A stretch of DNA of 64,000 nucleotides from Pseudoxanthomonas suwonensis (GCF_010093235.1 NZ_PDWP01000014.1:1-64000); one strand, 5' to 3'; numbered from the stretch's first letter, positions 24,455 through 33,445 are shown. Numbers and translations: made by a program. Notes: generated from the sequence alone by a model not told the origin.

Positions 24455-25297
24455 ATGCCGCCCCTGGTAAAGATCCGTTCCGAACGCGACCAGATGTCGG
24501 CCATCGAGCGCCGCATCGCCGACTTCATCCTCGACAACGCCCACCTGCTGCGCGACTACTCCTCGCAGCAGCTGGCCAGCGCCCTGGGCGTGAGCCAGTC
24601 CTCGGTGGTGAAGTTCAGCCAGAAGCTCGGCTTCCGCGGCTATCCCGACCTGAAGTTCAGCATCGGCCAGGCGCTGGCCCGCAACGGGGGCGACGCACCG
24701 GCCGCTCCCCCGCAGTCCGACGACGCCTATGCGCGCCTGGAGGAAGGCCTGCGCCGGAGCAAGGCGGCCGCCGAGGAGGAGACCCGCCTGATCAATCCGC
24801 GCGAGCGGATCGAGGCCATCGTCGGCATGGTCGACGGCGCGGACAAGGTGTTCGTCTGCGGCCTGGGCGACGACGGCCTGTTCGCGCGCGAGTTCGCCAT
24901 GCGCCTGTCGCTGCTGGGGGTGCTGGTCGTGCACCACGCCGACCCCATCCTGATGATGGCCAACCTGTCCGCGGCGCGGCCGGGCGACGTGCTGCTGCTG
25001 CTCTCGGAGTTCGGCCAGCTGGCGCCGCTGCCCCAGCTCAGCCGCCAGTTCCAGGCCTGCGAAGGCAAGGTGGTGTCAATCACCCGGCACACCTCCAACC
25101 CGCTGCGCGCCCATGCCGACGCGGCGCTGGTGGTGTCCGCGCACGATCCGGCCCCGCACGTGGCCCAGCTGCTGTACCGCTCCTCGCTGCAGTACCTGCT
25201 CGACTTCCTGTTCGTGCTGCTGTGCCAGGCCAACCCGGAACGGCACCGCCAGCTCAACATCAACCTCGAGCGCATCCAGCACCTGCTCGATACCTGA
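24455..25297 (+). CDS. MurR/RpiR family transcriptional regulator
   Basis: A 280-residue regulator. The N-terminal HTH-6 domain (about 1-77) contains YSSQQLASALGVSQSSVVKF. A SIS sugar-phosphate-binding domain follows (about 120-255), with VFVCGLGDDGLFAREFAMR and VLLLLSEFGQLAPL. SIS ligands in this family are phosphosugars such as MurNAc-6-phosphate, but the SIS here lacks the usual serine-rich S-x-S-G phosphate loop (SEFGQ instead), so another ligand is possible. It is the third gene of the operon and a candidate autoregulator acting at the palindrome near 21818. Confidence 0.88.
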   Translation: MPPLVKIRSERDQMSAIERRIADFILDNAHLLRDYSSQQLASALGVSQSSVVKFSQKLGFRGYPDLKFSIGQALARNGGDAPAAPPQSDDAYARLEEGLRRSKAAAEEETRLINPRERIEAIVGMVDGADKVFVCGLGDDGLFAREFAMRLSLLGVLVVHHADPILMMANLSAARPGDVLLLLSEFGQLAPLPQLSRQFQACEGKVVSITRHTSNPLRAHADAALVVSAHDPAPHVAQLLYRSSLQYLLDFLFVLLCQANPERHRQLNINLERIQHLLDT

Positions 25298-25304
25298 GGC
25301 GACC

Positions 25305-26135
25305 ATGACCCAGCCCCGCAGCCGCCCGCTTCGCCTGCACCCGTTCCTGCGCCTGCTGGCGACCGGGGTCCTGCTGCTGGCCGGCGCCAGCGCCACCGTG
25401 CTGGCCGCGTGGCCAGCCGCGCAGGAGGATGGGACCGCAGCCGCGCCGCTGCAGCTGGTGGTCGTGACCATCTCCGACTGGGACGCCACCACCGGCACCC
25501 TGCGCTACTACGGGCGCGCCACGCCCGACGCGCCATGGCGCGAGGCCGGGCGCTTCGCGGTGAGCATCGGCCGCAGCGGCGCGGCCTGGGGCGAGGGCCT
25601 GCATCCGGCGGCCGCCCAGGGCGAGGGACCCGCCAAGCGCGAGGGCGATGGGCGCAGCCCGGCCGGTGTGTTCGCGCTGGGGCCCGCGTTCGGCTACCCG
25701 CCGGCGGACGAGGTCGACACTGCCCTGCCCTACCGGCGGATGGACGCCAGCCACTGGTGCATGGACGTGCCAGGGTCGCCGCACTACAACCGCATCGTCG
25801 ACGCGCGCGAGGTCGGCCAGGCCGCGGTGGCCGGTTCCAGCGAACCCATGCGCCTGGACCTCCACCACGACGGCGATCCGCGCTACCGCCTGGGCCTGGT
25901 GATCGCGCACAACCCCGGCAACACGCCCGGCCACGGCAGCTGCATCTTCGCCCACCTGTGGCGGCAGCCCGGCGAGCCCACCGCAGGCTGCACCGCCATG
26001 GCCGAGGAGGACATGCGCCGCCTGCTGGCCTGGCTCGATCCGGCCGCGCAGCCGCGCTTCGTGCTGCTGCCGCGCACCGAGTACGCGCGCCTGGCGCCGC
26101 GCTGGGATCTCCCGGCGGCGGGATCCGCCCGATGA
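25305..26135 (+). CDS. L,D-transpeptidase catalytic-domain (YkuD-like) protein, exported
   Basis: A 276-residue protein with an N-terminal signal/anchor (about 14-35). Its YkuD-like catalytic domain is of the COG3786 type: KREGDGRSPAGVF, then H210-G-S-C213-I-F-A-H217 and the catalytic-type Cys at 229 in TAGCTAM. L,D-transpeptidases form 3-3 cross-links or attach lipoproteins to murein, and some act as L,D-carboxypeptidases. A trimming role on tetrapeptides would fit the locus, but the activity is not determined by sequence. It lies 7 bases after the regulator, and its stop overlaps the next gene (ATGA). Confidence 0.85.
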   Translation: MTQPRSRPLRLHPFLRLLATGVLLLAGASATVLAAWPAAQEDGTAAAPLQLVVVTISDWDATTGTLRYYGRATPDAPWREAGRFAVSIGRSGAAWGEGLHPAAAQGEGPAKREGDGRSPAGVFALGPAFGYPPADEVDTALPYRRMDASHWCMDVPGSPHYNRIVDAREVGQAAVAGSSEPMRLDLHHDGDPRYRLGLVIAHNPGNTPGHGSCIFAHLWRQPGEPTAGCTAMAEEDMRRLLAWLDPAAQPRFVLLPRTEYARLAPRWDLPAAGSAR

Positions 26136-27406
26136 GGTGGCCCGGCGCCACCACGCGCGTGCTGCTGGCGCTGGCTGCAGGCGCCATCGCCGGCCTGGCC
26201 CTGGCCCATGCCAGCGCGCCGGCCGCGGCCACGGCGGCCGCCATCGCCCAGCCGATCGGCAAGCTGTGGCTCAGCGCGCTGCAGATGACGGTGGTGCCGC
26301 TGGTGCTGTCCCTGGTGATCCTGGGCGTGGCCAACGCCGCCAACGCGGCCGCCTCCGGCCGCGTGGCGCGACGGGCGATGCTGGTGTTCGTGGTCCTGCT
26401 GTCGCTGTTCTCCGGTTACGCCGCGGTCGTTGCGCCGACGGTGCTGGCCTCGGTCGAACCGGACCCGCAGCTTGCCGCCAGCCTGCAGGGCGGCATGGTC
26501 GCGGCACCGGCCGGCGGCGCGCCCTCGCTGGCGCAGTGGATCGGCAACATCGTTCCCTCCAACGCGATCATGGCCGCGGCCCAGGGGGCGATGCTGCCGC
26601 TGGTGGTGTTCGCGCTGTTCTTCGGCTTCGCCCTCACCCGCATCGCCGCCGAGCGCCGCGCCCAGGTCATCGGCCTGTGCCAGGGCATTGCCGACGCGAT
26701 GATCGTGATCGTGCACTGGGTGCTGCTGGCGGCGCCGCTGGGCGTGTTCGCGCTGATGCTCGCGGTGTGCGCGCAGGCGGGCCTTGGCGTGGTCGGCGCG
26801 CTGGCCGGCTACATCGTCCTGCAATGCGGGCTGTACCTCGGCGCGACGGCGATCTGCTACGTGCTGGTGGCGGTGTCGGCGGGACGCTCGCCCCTGGCCT
26901 TCGCACGGGCGGCGCTGCCGGGGCAGGGGGTGGCGGCCAGCACCCAGTCCTCGCTGGCCACGCTGCCGGCGGTGCTGGAGAGCGCGCGCGAGCGCCTGGG
27001 CATTCCGGCCACGGTGGCCGGCCTGGTGCTGCCGATGGCGGTGACCCTGTTCCGCATCACCAGCCCGATCCAGTACGTGACCGCCGCCTGCTTCGTGGCC
27101 TGGGCCTATGGCATCGAGCTGGCCCCGCTGCAGCTGGCGGCCGGCGCGGCGCTGGCGGTGGTGATCAGCATGGGGTCGGTCGGCCTGCCCGGCCAGGTGA
27201 GCTTCATGGCCACGGTGCTGCCGGTGACCCAGTCCATGGGCCTGCCGCTCGAACCCCTGGGCCTGCTGCTGGCGGTGGACACCATCCCCGACGTGTTCGC
27301 CACCACCGGCAACGTCACCGGCGACCTGGCCGCGACCAGCATCGTCGCGCGCCACAGCCCGGATGCGGTGGATCCGGACGAGCCGCCGCCTGTCGAGGCA
27401 GCCTGA
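26132..27406 (+). CDS. Dicarboxylate/amino acid:cation symporter (DAACS family)
   Basis: A 424-residue inner-membrane transporter with eight or so membrane helices and the two re-entrant hairpins of the GltPh fold. Hairpin 1 carries ASTQSSLATLP (the Ser-rich motif), hairpin 2 carries SMGSVGLPGQV, and helix 8 has DTIPDVFATTGNVTGDL. The NMDGT motif of helix 7 is replaced by RITSP, so substrate or ion use may differ from glutamate carriers. As last gene of the P60-epimerase operon it plausibly imports glutamate, aspartate or a small peptide product. The 4-base overlap with the upstream gene shows tight coupling. Confidence 0.88.
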   Translation: MRWPGATTRVLLALAAGAIAGLALAHASAPAAATAAAIAQPIGKLWLSALQMTVVPLVLSLVILGVANAANAAASGRVARRAMLVFVVLLSLFSGYAAVVAPTVLASVEPDPQLAASLQGGMVAAPAGGAPSLAQWIGNIVPSNAIMAAAQGAMLPLVVFALFFGFALTRIAAERRAQVIGLCQGIADAMIVIVHWVLLAAPLGVFALMLAVCAQAGLGVVGALAGYIVLQCGLYLGATAICYVLVAVSAGRSPLAFARAALPGQGVAASTQSSLATLPAVLESARERLGIPATVAGLVLPMAVTLFRITSPIQYVTAACFVAWAYGIELAPLQLAAGAALAVVISMGSVGLPGQVSFMATVLPVTQSMGLPLEPLGLLLAVDTIPDVFATTGNVTGDLAATSIVARHSPDAVDPDEPPPVEAA

Positions 27407-27483
27407 ACGCAGGCGGCGCCCGCTCACGCAGGTGTCACCGCGCGGGTCCGACATTCTTCCGTGGACGATACGGAGGAACCGCG

Positions 27484-27981
27484 ATGAAACAGCGGCACAT
27501 ATACAGCAGCCCCAATCTCGCGGCCGCGCAGGCCGCGCTCGGCGCCGCGCGCGATGCCGGGATCGACCGCGACGACCTGTCGCTGATCGCGCGCGCGGAC
27601 ATCGAAATGGATGCGGTACCCGACGACCTGCGCGAGGCGCACACCGACATGGTGCCGGCGGCGCTGCGTGGCGCGGCCGGTGGCGGCGCGATGGGACTGG
27701 TCGCGGGGCTGGTCGCGGTGGCGGTGCCGCCGCTGGGCATCACCCTCGCGGGCGCCGCACTGATGACCGGCGTCGGTGCCGCGGTAGGCAGCTGGTCCTC
27801 GGCGCTGATGGGCGCCACCGTGCAGGACCCGGTGCGGCGCAAGTTCGAGGAGGCGATCGAAGGCGGCCAGGTGCTGCTGGTCGTGGACGGTGAGGAGGAG
27901 CAATTGGCGATCGCGGATGCGGCGATCCAGCGCGCCGGCGCCACGCAGATGCCTTACGAGGGCAGCAGCGTAGCCAGCTGA
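27484..27981 (+). CDS. Membrane-associated hypothetical protein, 165 aa
   Basis: The N-terminal 55 residues look like a small alpha/beta sensor module (MKQRHIYSSPNLAAAQAALGAAR...). A glycine-rich hydrophobic stretch follows (about 66-105) that could form two membrane helices, then a charged alpha/beta tail with VLLVVDGEEEQ. The pattern resembles stress-induced GsiB/DUF1269-like proteins but no family can be named. A good Shine-Dalgarno (CGGAGGAA) precedes the ATG. It lies 77 bases after the symporter and is probably a separate unit. Confidence 0.65.
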   Translation: MKQRHIYSSPNLAAAQAALGAARDAGIDRDDLSLIARADIEMDAVPDDLREAHTDMVPAALRGAAGGGAMGLVAGLVAVAVPPLGITLAGAALMTGVGAAVGSWSSALMGATVQDPVRRKFEEAIEGGQVLLVVDGEEEQLAIADAAIQRAGATQMPYEGSSVAS

Positions 27982-28073
27982 ACGCCTAACACCGCGATCA
28001 CCCACCGGCGCGGCGGCTTTAACGGCGCAGCCGATAGGTTGGGTATCCATCCAACCGAACAGGAGAAACGCCG

Positions 28074-28385
28074 ATGAGCACGCCCGGCTACCAGATCCCC
28101 GGCCGCACGGCCACCGAGCAGTTCCCCGACTCCGGCTACTGGAACCAGCAGTACCGCAGCGAACCGTACTACCTGGAAGGCGACACCTACGAGGATTACG
28201 CCGCGGCATACGAGACCGGCTACGCCTTCCGCCGTCGCGATCCCGCGGCCGAGTTCGCCGCCGCCGAAGACCAGATGCGACGCGAATGGGAAGGCCGCAA
28301 GGGCAGCTCCCGCCTGGACTGGTCGCGGGCGCGCCTGGCCATCCAGCGCGCCTGGGAGCGCGGTGCCGATCCGCACGGCATGTAG
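28074..28385 (+). CDS. Conserved hypothetical protein, 103 aa, stress-type
   Basis: A hydrophilic, Tyr- and Glu-rich protein (YYLEGDTYEDYAAAYETGYAFRRR is its core; no membrane segment). Small proteins with this YEDY...Y-rich pattern recur in proteobacterial general-stress regions next to BON and DUF-type genes. The function is unknown. CAGGAGAAA lies 7 bases before the ATG. A GGTTGG/CCAACC inverted repeat lies in the leader at about 28037-28056. Confidence 0.6.
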   Translation: MSTPGYQIPGRTATEQFPDSGYWNQQYRSEPYYLEGDTYEDYAAAYETGYAFRRRDPAAEFAAAEDQMRREWEGRKGSSRLDWSRARLAIQRAWERGADPHGM

Positions 28386-28418
28386 TCCGCAACGCGGACC
28401 AATCCGTGGCCACCTACC

Positions 28419-28443
28419 GTCGCGCCGGCACTGCCGGCGCGAC
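28419..28443. terminator. Strong hairpin between convergent genes
   Basis: GTCGCGCCGG-CACTG-CCGGCGCGAC is a perfect 10-bp stem between the stress-type gene (+) and the glucosidase gene (-). It has no T-run on either strand, so it may act as a bidirectional transcript end through stability alone or with Rho. Confidence 0.5.
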
Positions 28444-28453
28444 GCTTATGCGG

Positions 28454-30649
28454 TCAGCGTGCCGCCGGGGCCAGCAGTTCGAATGCCGCCGGCTCTCCCG
28501 CAACCGACGATGGCGCCACCCACACGTCGAACCAGCCCGGCTCGGCACCATGGGTGCCGTCGGCGCGGGTAAAGGCCAGGTCCGCGCGGGCCAGGCGGAA
28601 CTCCACCTCGCACGACTCTCCCGGCTGCAGCAGCAGCTTCCTGAACCCCTTCAACTCGCGCACCGGCCGCACCCGGCTGGCGACGCGGTCGTGGACGTAC
28701 AGCTGCACCACCTCCTCCACCGCGCGCGTGCCGGCATTGCGCACGCTGGCGCGGACCACCGCCTCGCCATCCCAGGGCACCGCGGCGGCGTCCACCCTGG
28801 TCGCGCCGTATTCGATCCGGCTGTAGGTCAGTCCATGGCCGAACGGATAGAGCGCCGCATGCGGGTGCTCGCGCCAACGCGCCTTGAATTCCTTCATGTC
28901 CGGCAACTCCGGACGTCCGGTCCGCGGATGGTTGTAGAAGTACGGTTGCTGCCCGGAATCGTGCGGGAAACTCACCGGCAGGCGCCCGGAGGGGCTGTGG
29001 TCGCCGAACAGCACGTCGGCCACGGCATGCCCGGCCTGGCTGCCGAGGAACCAGGTCACCAGGATCGCCTGCGCGTCGCGTACGGCGCCCTGCAGCGCCA
29101 GCGCGCGGCCGTTGCGCAGCAGCACCACGACCGGCTTGCCGGTGGCGGCGACGGCCTCGGCCAGCGCCTGCTGCACCGGCGGAAGCTCGATCCGCACGCG
29201 CGACTGCGCCTCGCCGCTGTAACGCTGCGGCTCGCCCAGCGCCAGCACCACCACGTCGGCCTCGCGCGCGGCGGCGACCGCCGCCTCGATGCCACCGTCC
29301 AGCGGCGCTTCCAGGCCGCAGCCGTCCACGACCTGCAGCGCGGCGCCCTTCGGCAGCGCGGCACGGATGCCGGCCTCCAGGCCGACGTAGCGGCTGCGGT
29401 CGCCGAACAGGGTCCAGCAGCCTTCGATGTTGTCCATGTCGCGCGCGAACGGCCCGACCAGGGCGATGCGCGCGTCGCGGCGCAGCGGCAGCACCCCGCC
29501 CTCGTTTTTCAGCAGGACCATCGCGCGCCGCGCGGCATCGCGCGCCAGGGCCTCGTGCCCGGCCAGAAGCGAGGTATCGGCCTCGCGTGCCGGGTCCAGG
29601 CAACGGTAGGGATCATCGAACAGTCCGATCGCCGCCTTGAGCTGCAGCACGCGGCGCACCGCGGCATCGAGCTGCTCCATCGGCACCTTGCCCGATTCCA
29701 CCAGCGCCGGCAGGTGGGCGGCGTAGAAGCCGCTCTGCATGCTCATGTCCATGCCGGCGGTGAAGGCCAGTTCGGTGGCATGGGCCTCGTCGGCGGCGTA
29801 GCCGTGGGCCAGCAGCTCCATGTCGGCGGTGTAGTCGGACACCACGACGCCGGGGAAGCCCCATTCGTTGCGCAGCACTCCGGTCAGCAACGCGTGGTTG
29901 GCGCTGGCCGGGACGCCGTTGATGTCGTTGAAGGCGGTCATCACCGCCAGCGCGCCGGCATCGAGCGCGGCCTTGAACGGCGGCAGGTGGACGTCGCGCA
30001 GGGTGCCTTCGGAGATCTCGACGAAGTTGTAGTCCAGGCCCGCGGTCACCGCGCCGTAGGCGACGAAGTGCTTGGCCGTGGCCAGCAGCGAATCCGGCGC
30101 GCGCAGGTCGCCGCCCTGGAAGCCGCGCACGCGCGCGGCGGCGAACCGGCAGCCCAGGTAGACGTCCTCGCCGGCGCCTTCGGCGCCACGGCCCCAGCGC
30201 TGGTCACGGGCGATGTCCACTGCCGGCGCGTAGGTCCAGTGGATGCCGGCGGCAGTGGCCTCGACCGCGGTGGCGCGGGCAGTGCGCTCGGCCAGCTCCG
30301 GCTCGAAGCTCGCCGCCTCGCCCAGCGGGATCGGGAATACGGTGCGCATGCCGTGGATCACGTCCGCAGCCAGCAGCACGGGAATGCCCAGCCGGCTCTC
30401 CTCCACCGCGACGCGCTGGATCTCGCGCCCGGCCGCGGCGCCGACGCCGTTGAACAGGGTGCCGACGCGGCCTGCGCGCACCTGCTCCAGCACCTCCGCC
30501 GCGTTGCGCACGTTGGTCTCGGGATTCACGTCCGGCGCGAAGGGGCGGACCATGTCGGCGAAGACGCCGAGCTGGCCGGCCTTCTCCTCCAGCGTCATGC
30601 TCTGGATCAGCGATTCGACCCGCGGGTCGGCGGGGAGGGTGGTCGGCAT
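28454..30649 (-). CDS. Glycoside hydrolase family 3 beta-glucosidase
   Basis: A 731-residue enzyme with the GH3 layout: N-terminal TIM barrel (about 1-330), alpha/beta sandwich (about 360-580) and fibronectin-III-like C-terminal domain (about 620-725). The nucleophile Asp is in VVVSDYTADME, and the acid/base region is GEPQRYSGEAQSRVRIELP. It resembles BglX in order and length but shows no signal peptide at this start, so it is probably cytoplasmic unless a start further upstream exists. It would hydrolyse beta-linked glucosides or short oligosaccharides. It is monocistronic and convergent with the preceding small gene. Confidence 0.9.
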   Translation of the reverse strand: MPTTLPADPRVESLIQSMTLEEKAGQLGVFADMVRPFAPDVNPETNVRNAAEVLEQVRAGRVGTLFNGVGAAAGREIQRVAVEESRLGIPVLLAADVIHGMRTVFPIPLGEAASFEPELAERTARATAVEATAAGIHWTYAPAVDIARDQRWGRGAEGAGEDVYLGCRFAAARVRGFQGGDLRAPDSLLATAKHFVAYGAVTAGLDYNFVEISEGTLRDVHLPPFKAALDAGALAVMTAFNDINGVPASANHALLTGVLRNEWGFPGVVVSDYTADMELLAHGYAADEAHATELAFTAGMDMSMQSGFYAAHLPALVESGKVPMEQLDAAVRRVLQLKAAIGLFDDPYRCLDPAREADTSLLAGHEALARDAARRAMVLLKNEGGVLPLRRDARIALVGPFARDMDNIEGCWTLFGDRSRYVGLEAGIRAALPKGAALQVVDGCGLEAPLDGGIEAAVAAAREADVVVLALGEPQRYSGEAQSRVRIELPPVQQALAEAVAATGKPVVVLLRNGRALALQGAVRDAQAILVTWFLGSQAGHAVADVLFGDHSPSGRLPVSFPHDSGQQPYFYNHPRTGRPELPDMKEFKARWREHPHAALYPFGHGLTYSRIEYGATRVDAAAVPWDGEAVVRASVRNAGTRAVEEVVQLYVHDRVASRVRPVRELKGFRKLLLQPGESCEVEFRLARADLAFTRADGTHGAEPGWFDVWVAPSSVAGEPAAFELLAPAAR

Positions 30650-30738
30650 CGGCGGATGGGGTGCGGGGGTCCGGGAATTCTAGCGGAGTGGCCGCTGCGG
30701 CATCTCCCCGCCCCGGCCGCGCGCCTGCATCCGGCAAG

Positions 30739-30768
30739 AAAAAAGGCGCGGGACGTGGGTCCCGCGCC
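30739..30768 (-). terminator. Intrinsic terminator after the BON-domain gene
   Basis: A perfect 10-bp hairpin GGCGCGGGAC/GTCCCGCGCC (30745-30768) is followed on the minus strand by six T. It lies about 52 bases past the BON gene stop. Confidence 0.88.
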
Positions 30769-30819
30769 CTGCCTGCATCCCCGTGGGCGGGGCGCAGCGG
30801 CAAGTGCGTCAAGCCTGGC

Positions 30820-31170
30820 TCAGCGCGAAGCCTGGGCCGAAACCTTCAGCTTGGTGGTGTCGACCTTGCCGACGCCGTCGATTTCGGCGGCGATGCGCTT
30901 GGCCTCGTCGACCTGGGCCTGGCTCTCGACGTTTCCGGTCAGGAAGACCACGCCGTCGACGGTGTCGACCTCGATCTTGGTGCCGGCCACATCGCTGTCG
31001 GCGAGCAGGCTCGACTTCACCTTGGTGGTGATCCAGGTATCGGAAACCGGCTGGCTCGAATCGGCGTCGGCGGCCTTCTTCTTCTGCGGGTCGTTGTCGG
31101 CGGCCATCGCGGCACCGGAGAACATCACGGCGGTCAGGGCGACGGCGAGGATGGAAGCGTTCTTGCGCAT
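30820..31170 (-). CDS. Periplasmic BON-domain protein (OsmY-like)
   Basis: A 116-residue protein with a signal peptide (MRKNASILAVALTAVMFSGA, cleavage near AMAAD). A single BON domain follows (about 42-110): TTKVKSSLLADSDVAGTKIEVDTVDGVVFLTGNVES. BON domains bind phospholipid and stabilise the envelope under osmotic or other stress (family knowledge). The Shine-Dalgarno AAGGAGGT is perfect, so it is probably highly translated. It has its own terminator and is divergent from the oxidoreductase at 31336. Confidence 0.9.
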   Translation of the reverse strand: MRKNASILAVALTAVMFSGAAMAADNDPQKKKAADADSSQPVSDTWITTKVKSSLLADSDVAGTKIEVDTVDGVVFLTGNVESQAQVDEAKRIAAEIDGVGKVDTTKLKVSAQASR

Positions 31171-31335
31171 GGGTTACCTCCTTGGCTGATCGGGCGGCCA
31201 GTCTCCGCCAGCGGTACGTCCAGTCGAGGTGAACCGCGCGCAATGGATTCGTGATTGGTTCACGCCCATGAATCGGTTGCGGCTGCGCAAGGACGCACGT
31301 CTAATCGCCGGGTGCATCGAGTGGAATCGCTTCCA

Positions 31336-32397
31336 ATGCCATCGTCTCCGTTGAACATCGCGCTGGTCGGCTATGGGCTCGCCGGCCGCGTCTTCCATGC
31401 CCCGCTGGTCGCGACCGCGCCCGGGCTGCGCCTCCACAGCATCGTCTCCAGCCGCACCGCCGAGATCGCCGCCGACCACCCGCAGGCACGCCCGTGCGCG
31501 GGCGTGGCGGAGGTGCTGGGTGATCCTGCGATCGACCTTGTCGTCGTGGCGACGCCCAACGACAGCCACGCTCCGATCGCGCGCGCGGCGCTGCAGGCTG
31601 GCAAGCACGTGGTGGTCGACAAGCCCTTCGCCCTGCACCTGGACGAGGCCCGCGGCCTGGTGGAAGAGGCACGTGCCCACGGCCTCGTGCTGTCCGTATT
31701 CCACAACCGGCGCTGGGACGCGGACTTCCTTACCCTGCGCTCGCTGCTCGATGCCGGTGCGCTGGGCGAGGTCGCCGAGCTGCATTCGCACTTCGACCGC
31801 TTCCGTCCGCTGGTGCCGGACCGCTGGCGCGACCGCGCCGGGCCGGGGGGCGGCCTGTGGTACGACCTCGGGCCACACCTGGCCGACCAGGCACTGCAAC
31901 TGTTCGGGCCACCCCTGGCGGTCACCGCGGACCTGGGCATCCAGCGCCACGGCGCCTCCGCGGTCGACTACTTCCACGTGCAGCTGCGCTATCCGCGGCT
32001 GCGGGTGCTGCTGCACGCCGGCTCGCTGGTGCCGGGGCACGGCCTGCGCTTCGCCGTGCACGGCACCGGTGGCAGCTGGATCAAGCACGGGCTCGATCCG
32101 CAGGAGGATGCGCTGCGCGCGGGCCTGCGCCCGGGAAGCGGCGATGGATGGGGCCAGGACCCGCGCCCGGGCGTGCTGCTCCGCGTCGGCGACGACGGCC
32201 CGGTGGCCGAGGACGCATCCGCCCCGGCGCTGCGCGGCGACTGGCCGGCCTACTACGCCGGCGTGCGCGACGCGATCGTGCGCGGCGGCCTGCCGCCGGT
32301 GACCGGCGACAGCGCGCTGCTGGTGATGGCACTGATCGATGCGGCGAAGCGCAGCGACGCCGAACGCCGCGAGGTCGATTTCGCCTGGGCGGGCTGA
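31336..32397 (+). CDS. Gfo/Idh/MocA family NAD(P)-dependent oxidoreductase
   Basis: A 353-residue cytoplasmic enzyme. The N-terminal Rossmann fold has GYGLAGRVFHAPL (dinucleotide loop), and VVVATPNDSHAPIARAALQAGKHVVVDKPFA carries the conserved Lys of the DKP motif. The C-terminal substrate domain shows WYDLGPHLADQALQLFG with the catalytic-type His. It resembles E. coli YdgJ-like members. The substrate is unknown, probably a sugar or inositol derivative. A GTG 15 bases upstream is a possible alternative start. It runs towards the dehydrogenase at 32404 on the opposite strand. Confidence 0.85.
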   Translation: MPSSPLNIALVGYGLAGRVFHAPLVATAPGLRLHSIVSSRTAEIAADHPQARPCAGVAEVLGDPAIDLVVVATPNDSHAPIARAALQAGKHVVVDKPFALHLDEARGLVEEARAHGLVLSVFHNRRWDADFLTLRSLLDAGALGEVAELHSHFDRFRPLVPDRWRDRAGPGGGLWYDLGPHLADQALQLFGPPLAVTADLGIQRHGASAVDYFHVQLRYPRLRVLLHAGSLVPGHGLRFAVHGTGGSWIKHGLDPQEDALRAGLRPGSGDGWGQDPRPGVLLRVGDDGPVAEDASAPALRGDWPAYYAGVRDAIVRGGLPPVTGDSALLVMALIDAAKRSDAERREVDFAWAG

Positions 32398-32403
32398 GCG
32401 GCC

Positions 32404-33303
32404 TCAGCCGCTGCGCACGCCGTGCCCGCCGAAGCCCTGGCGCAGCGCGGCCAGCATCTTGTCGGCGTAGGAATCGTTCTCGCGCGAGCGCAGGCGTTCC
32501 AGCAGCGAAAGCGTGATCACCGGTGCGGACACGTCCAGCTCGATCGCCTCGGCCACCGTCCAGCGGCCCTCGCCGGAATCGGACACGTAGGGAGCGATGC
32601 CCTCCAGGCCCGGGTTGCGTTCCAGCGCGTCGGCGGCCAGGTCCAGCAGCCACGAACGCACCACGCTGCCGTGCTGCCAGATCCTGGCGACCTGGGCCAG
32701 GTCCAGCGCCATCGATTCCTTGCGCTGCATGATCGCGAAGCCCTCGGCGTAGGCCTGCATCATTCCGTACTCGATGCCGTTGTGGACCATCTTGGCGAAA
32801 TGCCCCGCACCGCTGGGCCCGACATGGCCCCAACCGCGATCCGGCGCCGGAGCCAGGCTCTCGAACACCGGACGCAGCCGCGCGGCGGCCCCGGGGTCGC
32901 CGCCGACCATCAGGCTGTAGCCTTCCTGCAGCCCCCAGACGCCGCCGCTGGTGCCGCAGTCCAGCAGGTGCACGCCGGCGTCGCGGCAGCGCGCGGCGCG
33001 GCGCTCGCTGTCGCGGTAGTTGGAGTTGCCGCCGTCGACCACCACGTCGCCGGGCTGCAGCAGGGGCAGCAGCAGGTCGAGGGTGGCGTCCACCGGGGCG
33101 CCGGCCGGCACCATCAGCCAGATCGCCCGCGGCGCCGGCAGTGCGGCGACCAGGGCCTCGAGGGAATCCACCGTTTCCAGTTCCGCGGCGGCGCCGCGAC
33201 CGGCGGCGCCGGGGTCGTAGCCGACCACCCGGTGCCCGCCGCGCTTGAGGCGCAAGGCCATGTTGCCGCCCATCCGGCCAAGCCCGACCATGCCGATGTC
33301 CAT
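32404..33303 (-). CDS. gnd: 6-phosphogluconate dehydrogenase, decarboxylating (short form)
   Basis: A 299-residue enzyme oxidising 6-phosphogluconate to ribulose 5-phosphate with CO2 release. GLGRMGGNMALRL at the N-terminus is the dinucleotide loop. DGGNSNYRDSERRA, GTSGGVWGLQEGYSLMVGG and GAGHFAKMVHNGIEYGMMQ carry the substrate and catalytic residues. The length of about 300 is that of the YqeC/GndA type, usually NAD-linked, rather than the 470-residue E. coli Gnd. It is divergent from the diguanylate cyclase; no zwf or edd lies nearby. Confidence 0.9.
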   Translation of the reverse strand: MDIGMVGLGRMGGNMALRLKRGGHRVVGYDPGAAGRGAAAELETVDSLEALVAALPAPRAIWLMVPAGAPVDATLDLLLPLLQPGDVVVDGGNSNYRDSERRAARCRDAGVHLLDCGTSGGVWGLQEGYSLMVGGDPGAAARLRPVFESLAPAPDRGWGHVGPSGAGHFAKMVHNGIEYGMMQAYAEGFAIMQRKESMALDLAQVARIWQHGSVVRSWLLDLAADALERNPGLEGIAPYVSDSGEGRWTVAEAIELDVSAPVITLSLLERLRSRENDSYADKMLAALRQGFGGHGVRSG

Positions 33304-33445
33304 GGGTCCTCCTGTCGTGGGTGAGGGGGCCAAGCCTCGCACAACCGGCGCCGGCGCCCGTGGAAAGGTCCGTCCCGTGCTAAATCCCGGCGGCGTGCCG
33401 CCGTTAACGAGGCGTTACCCCAACCGGGCCCAGGGCCCGAGAAGC

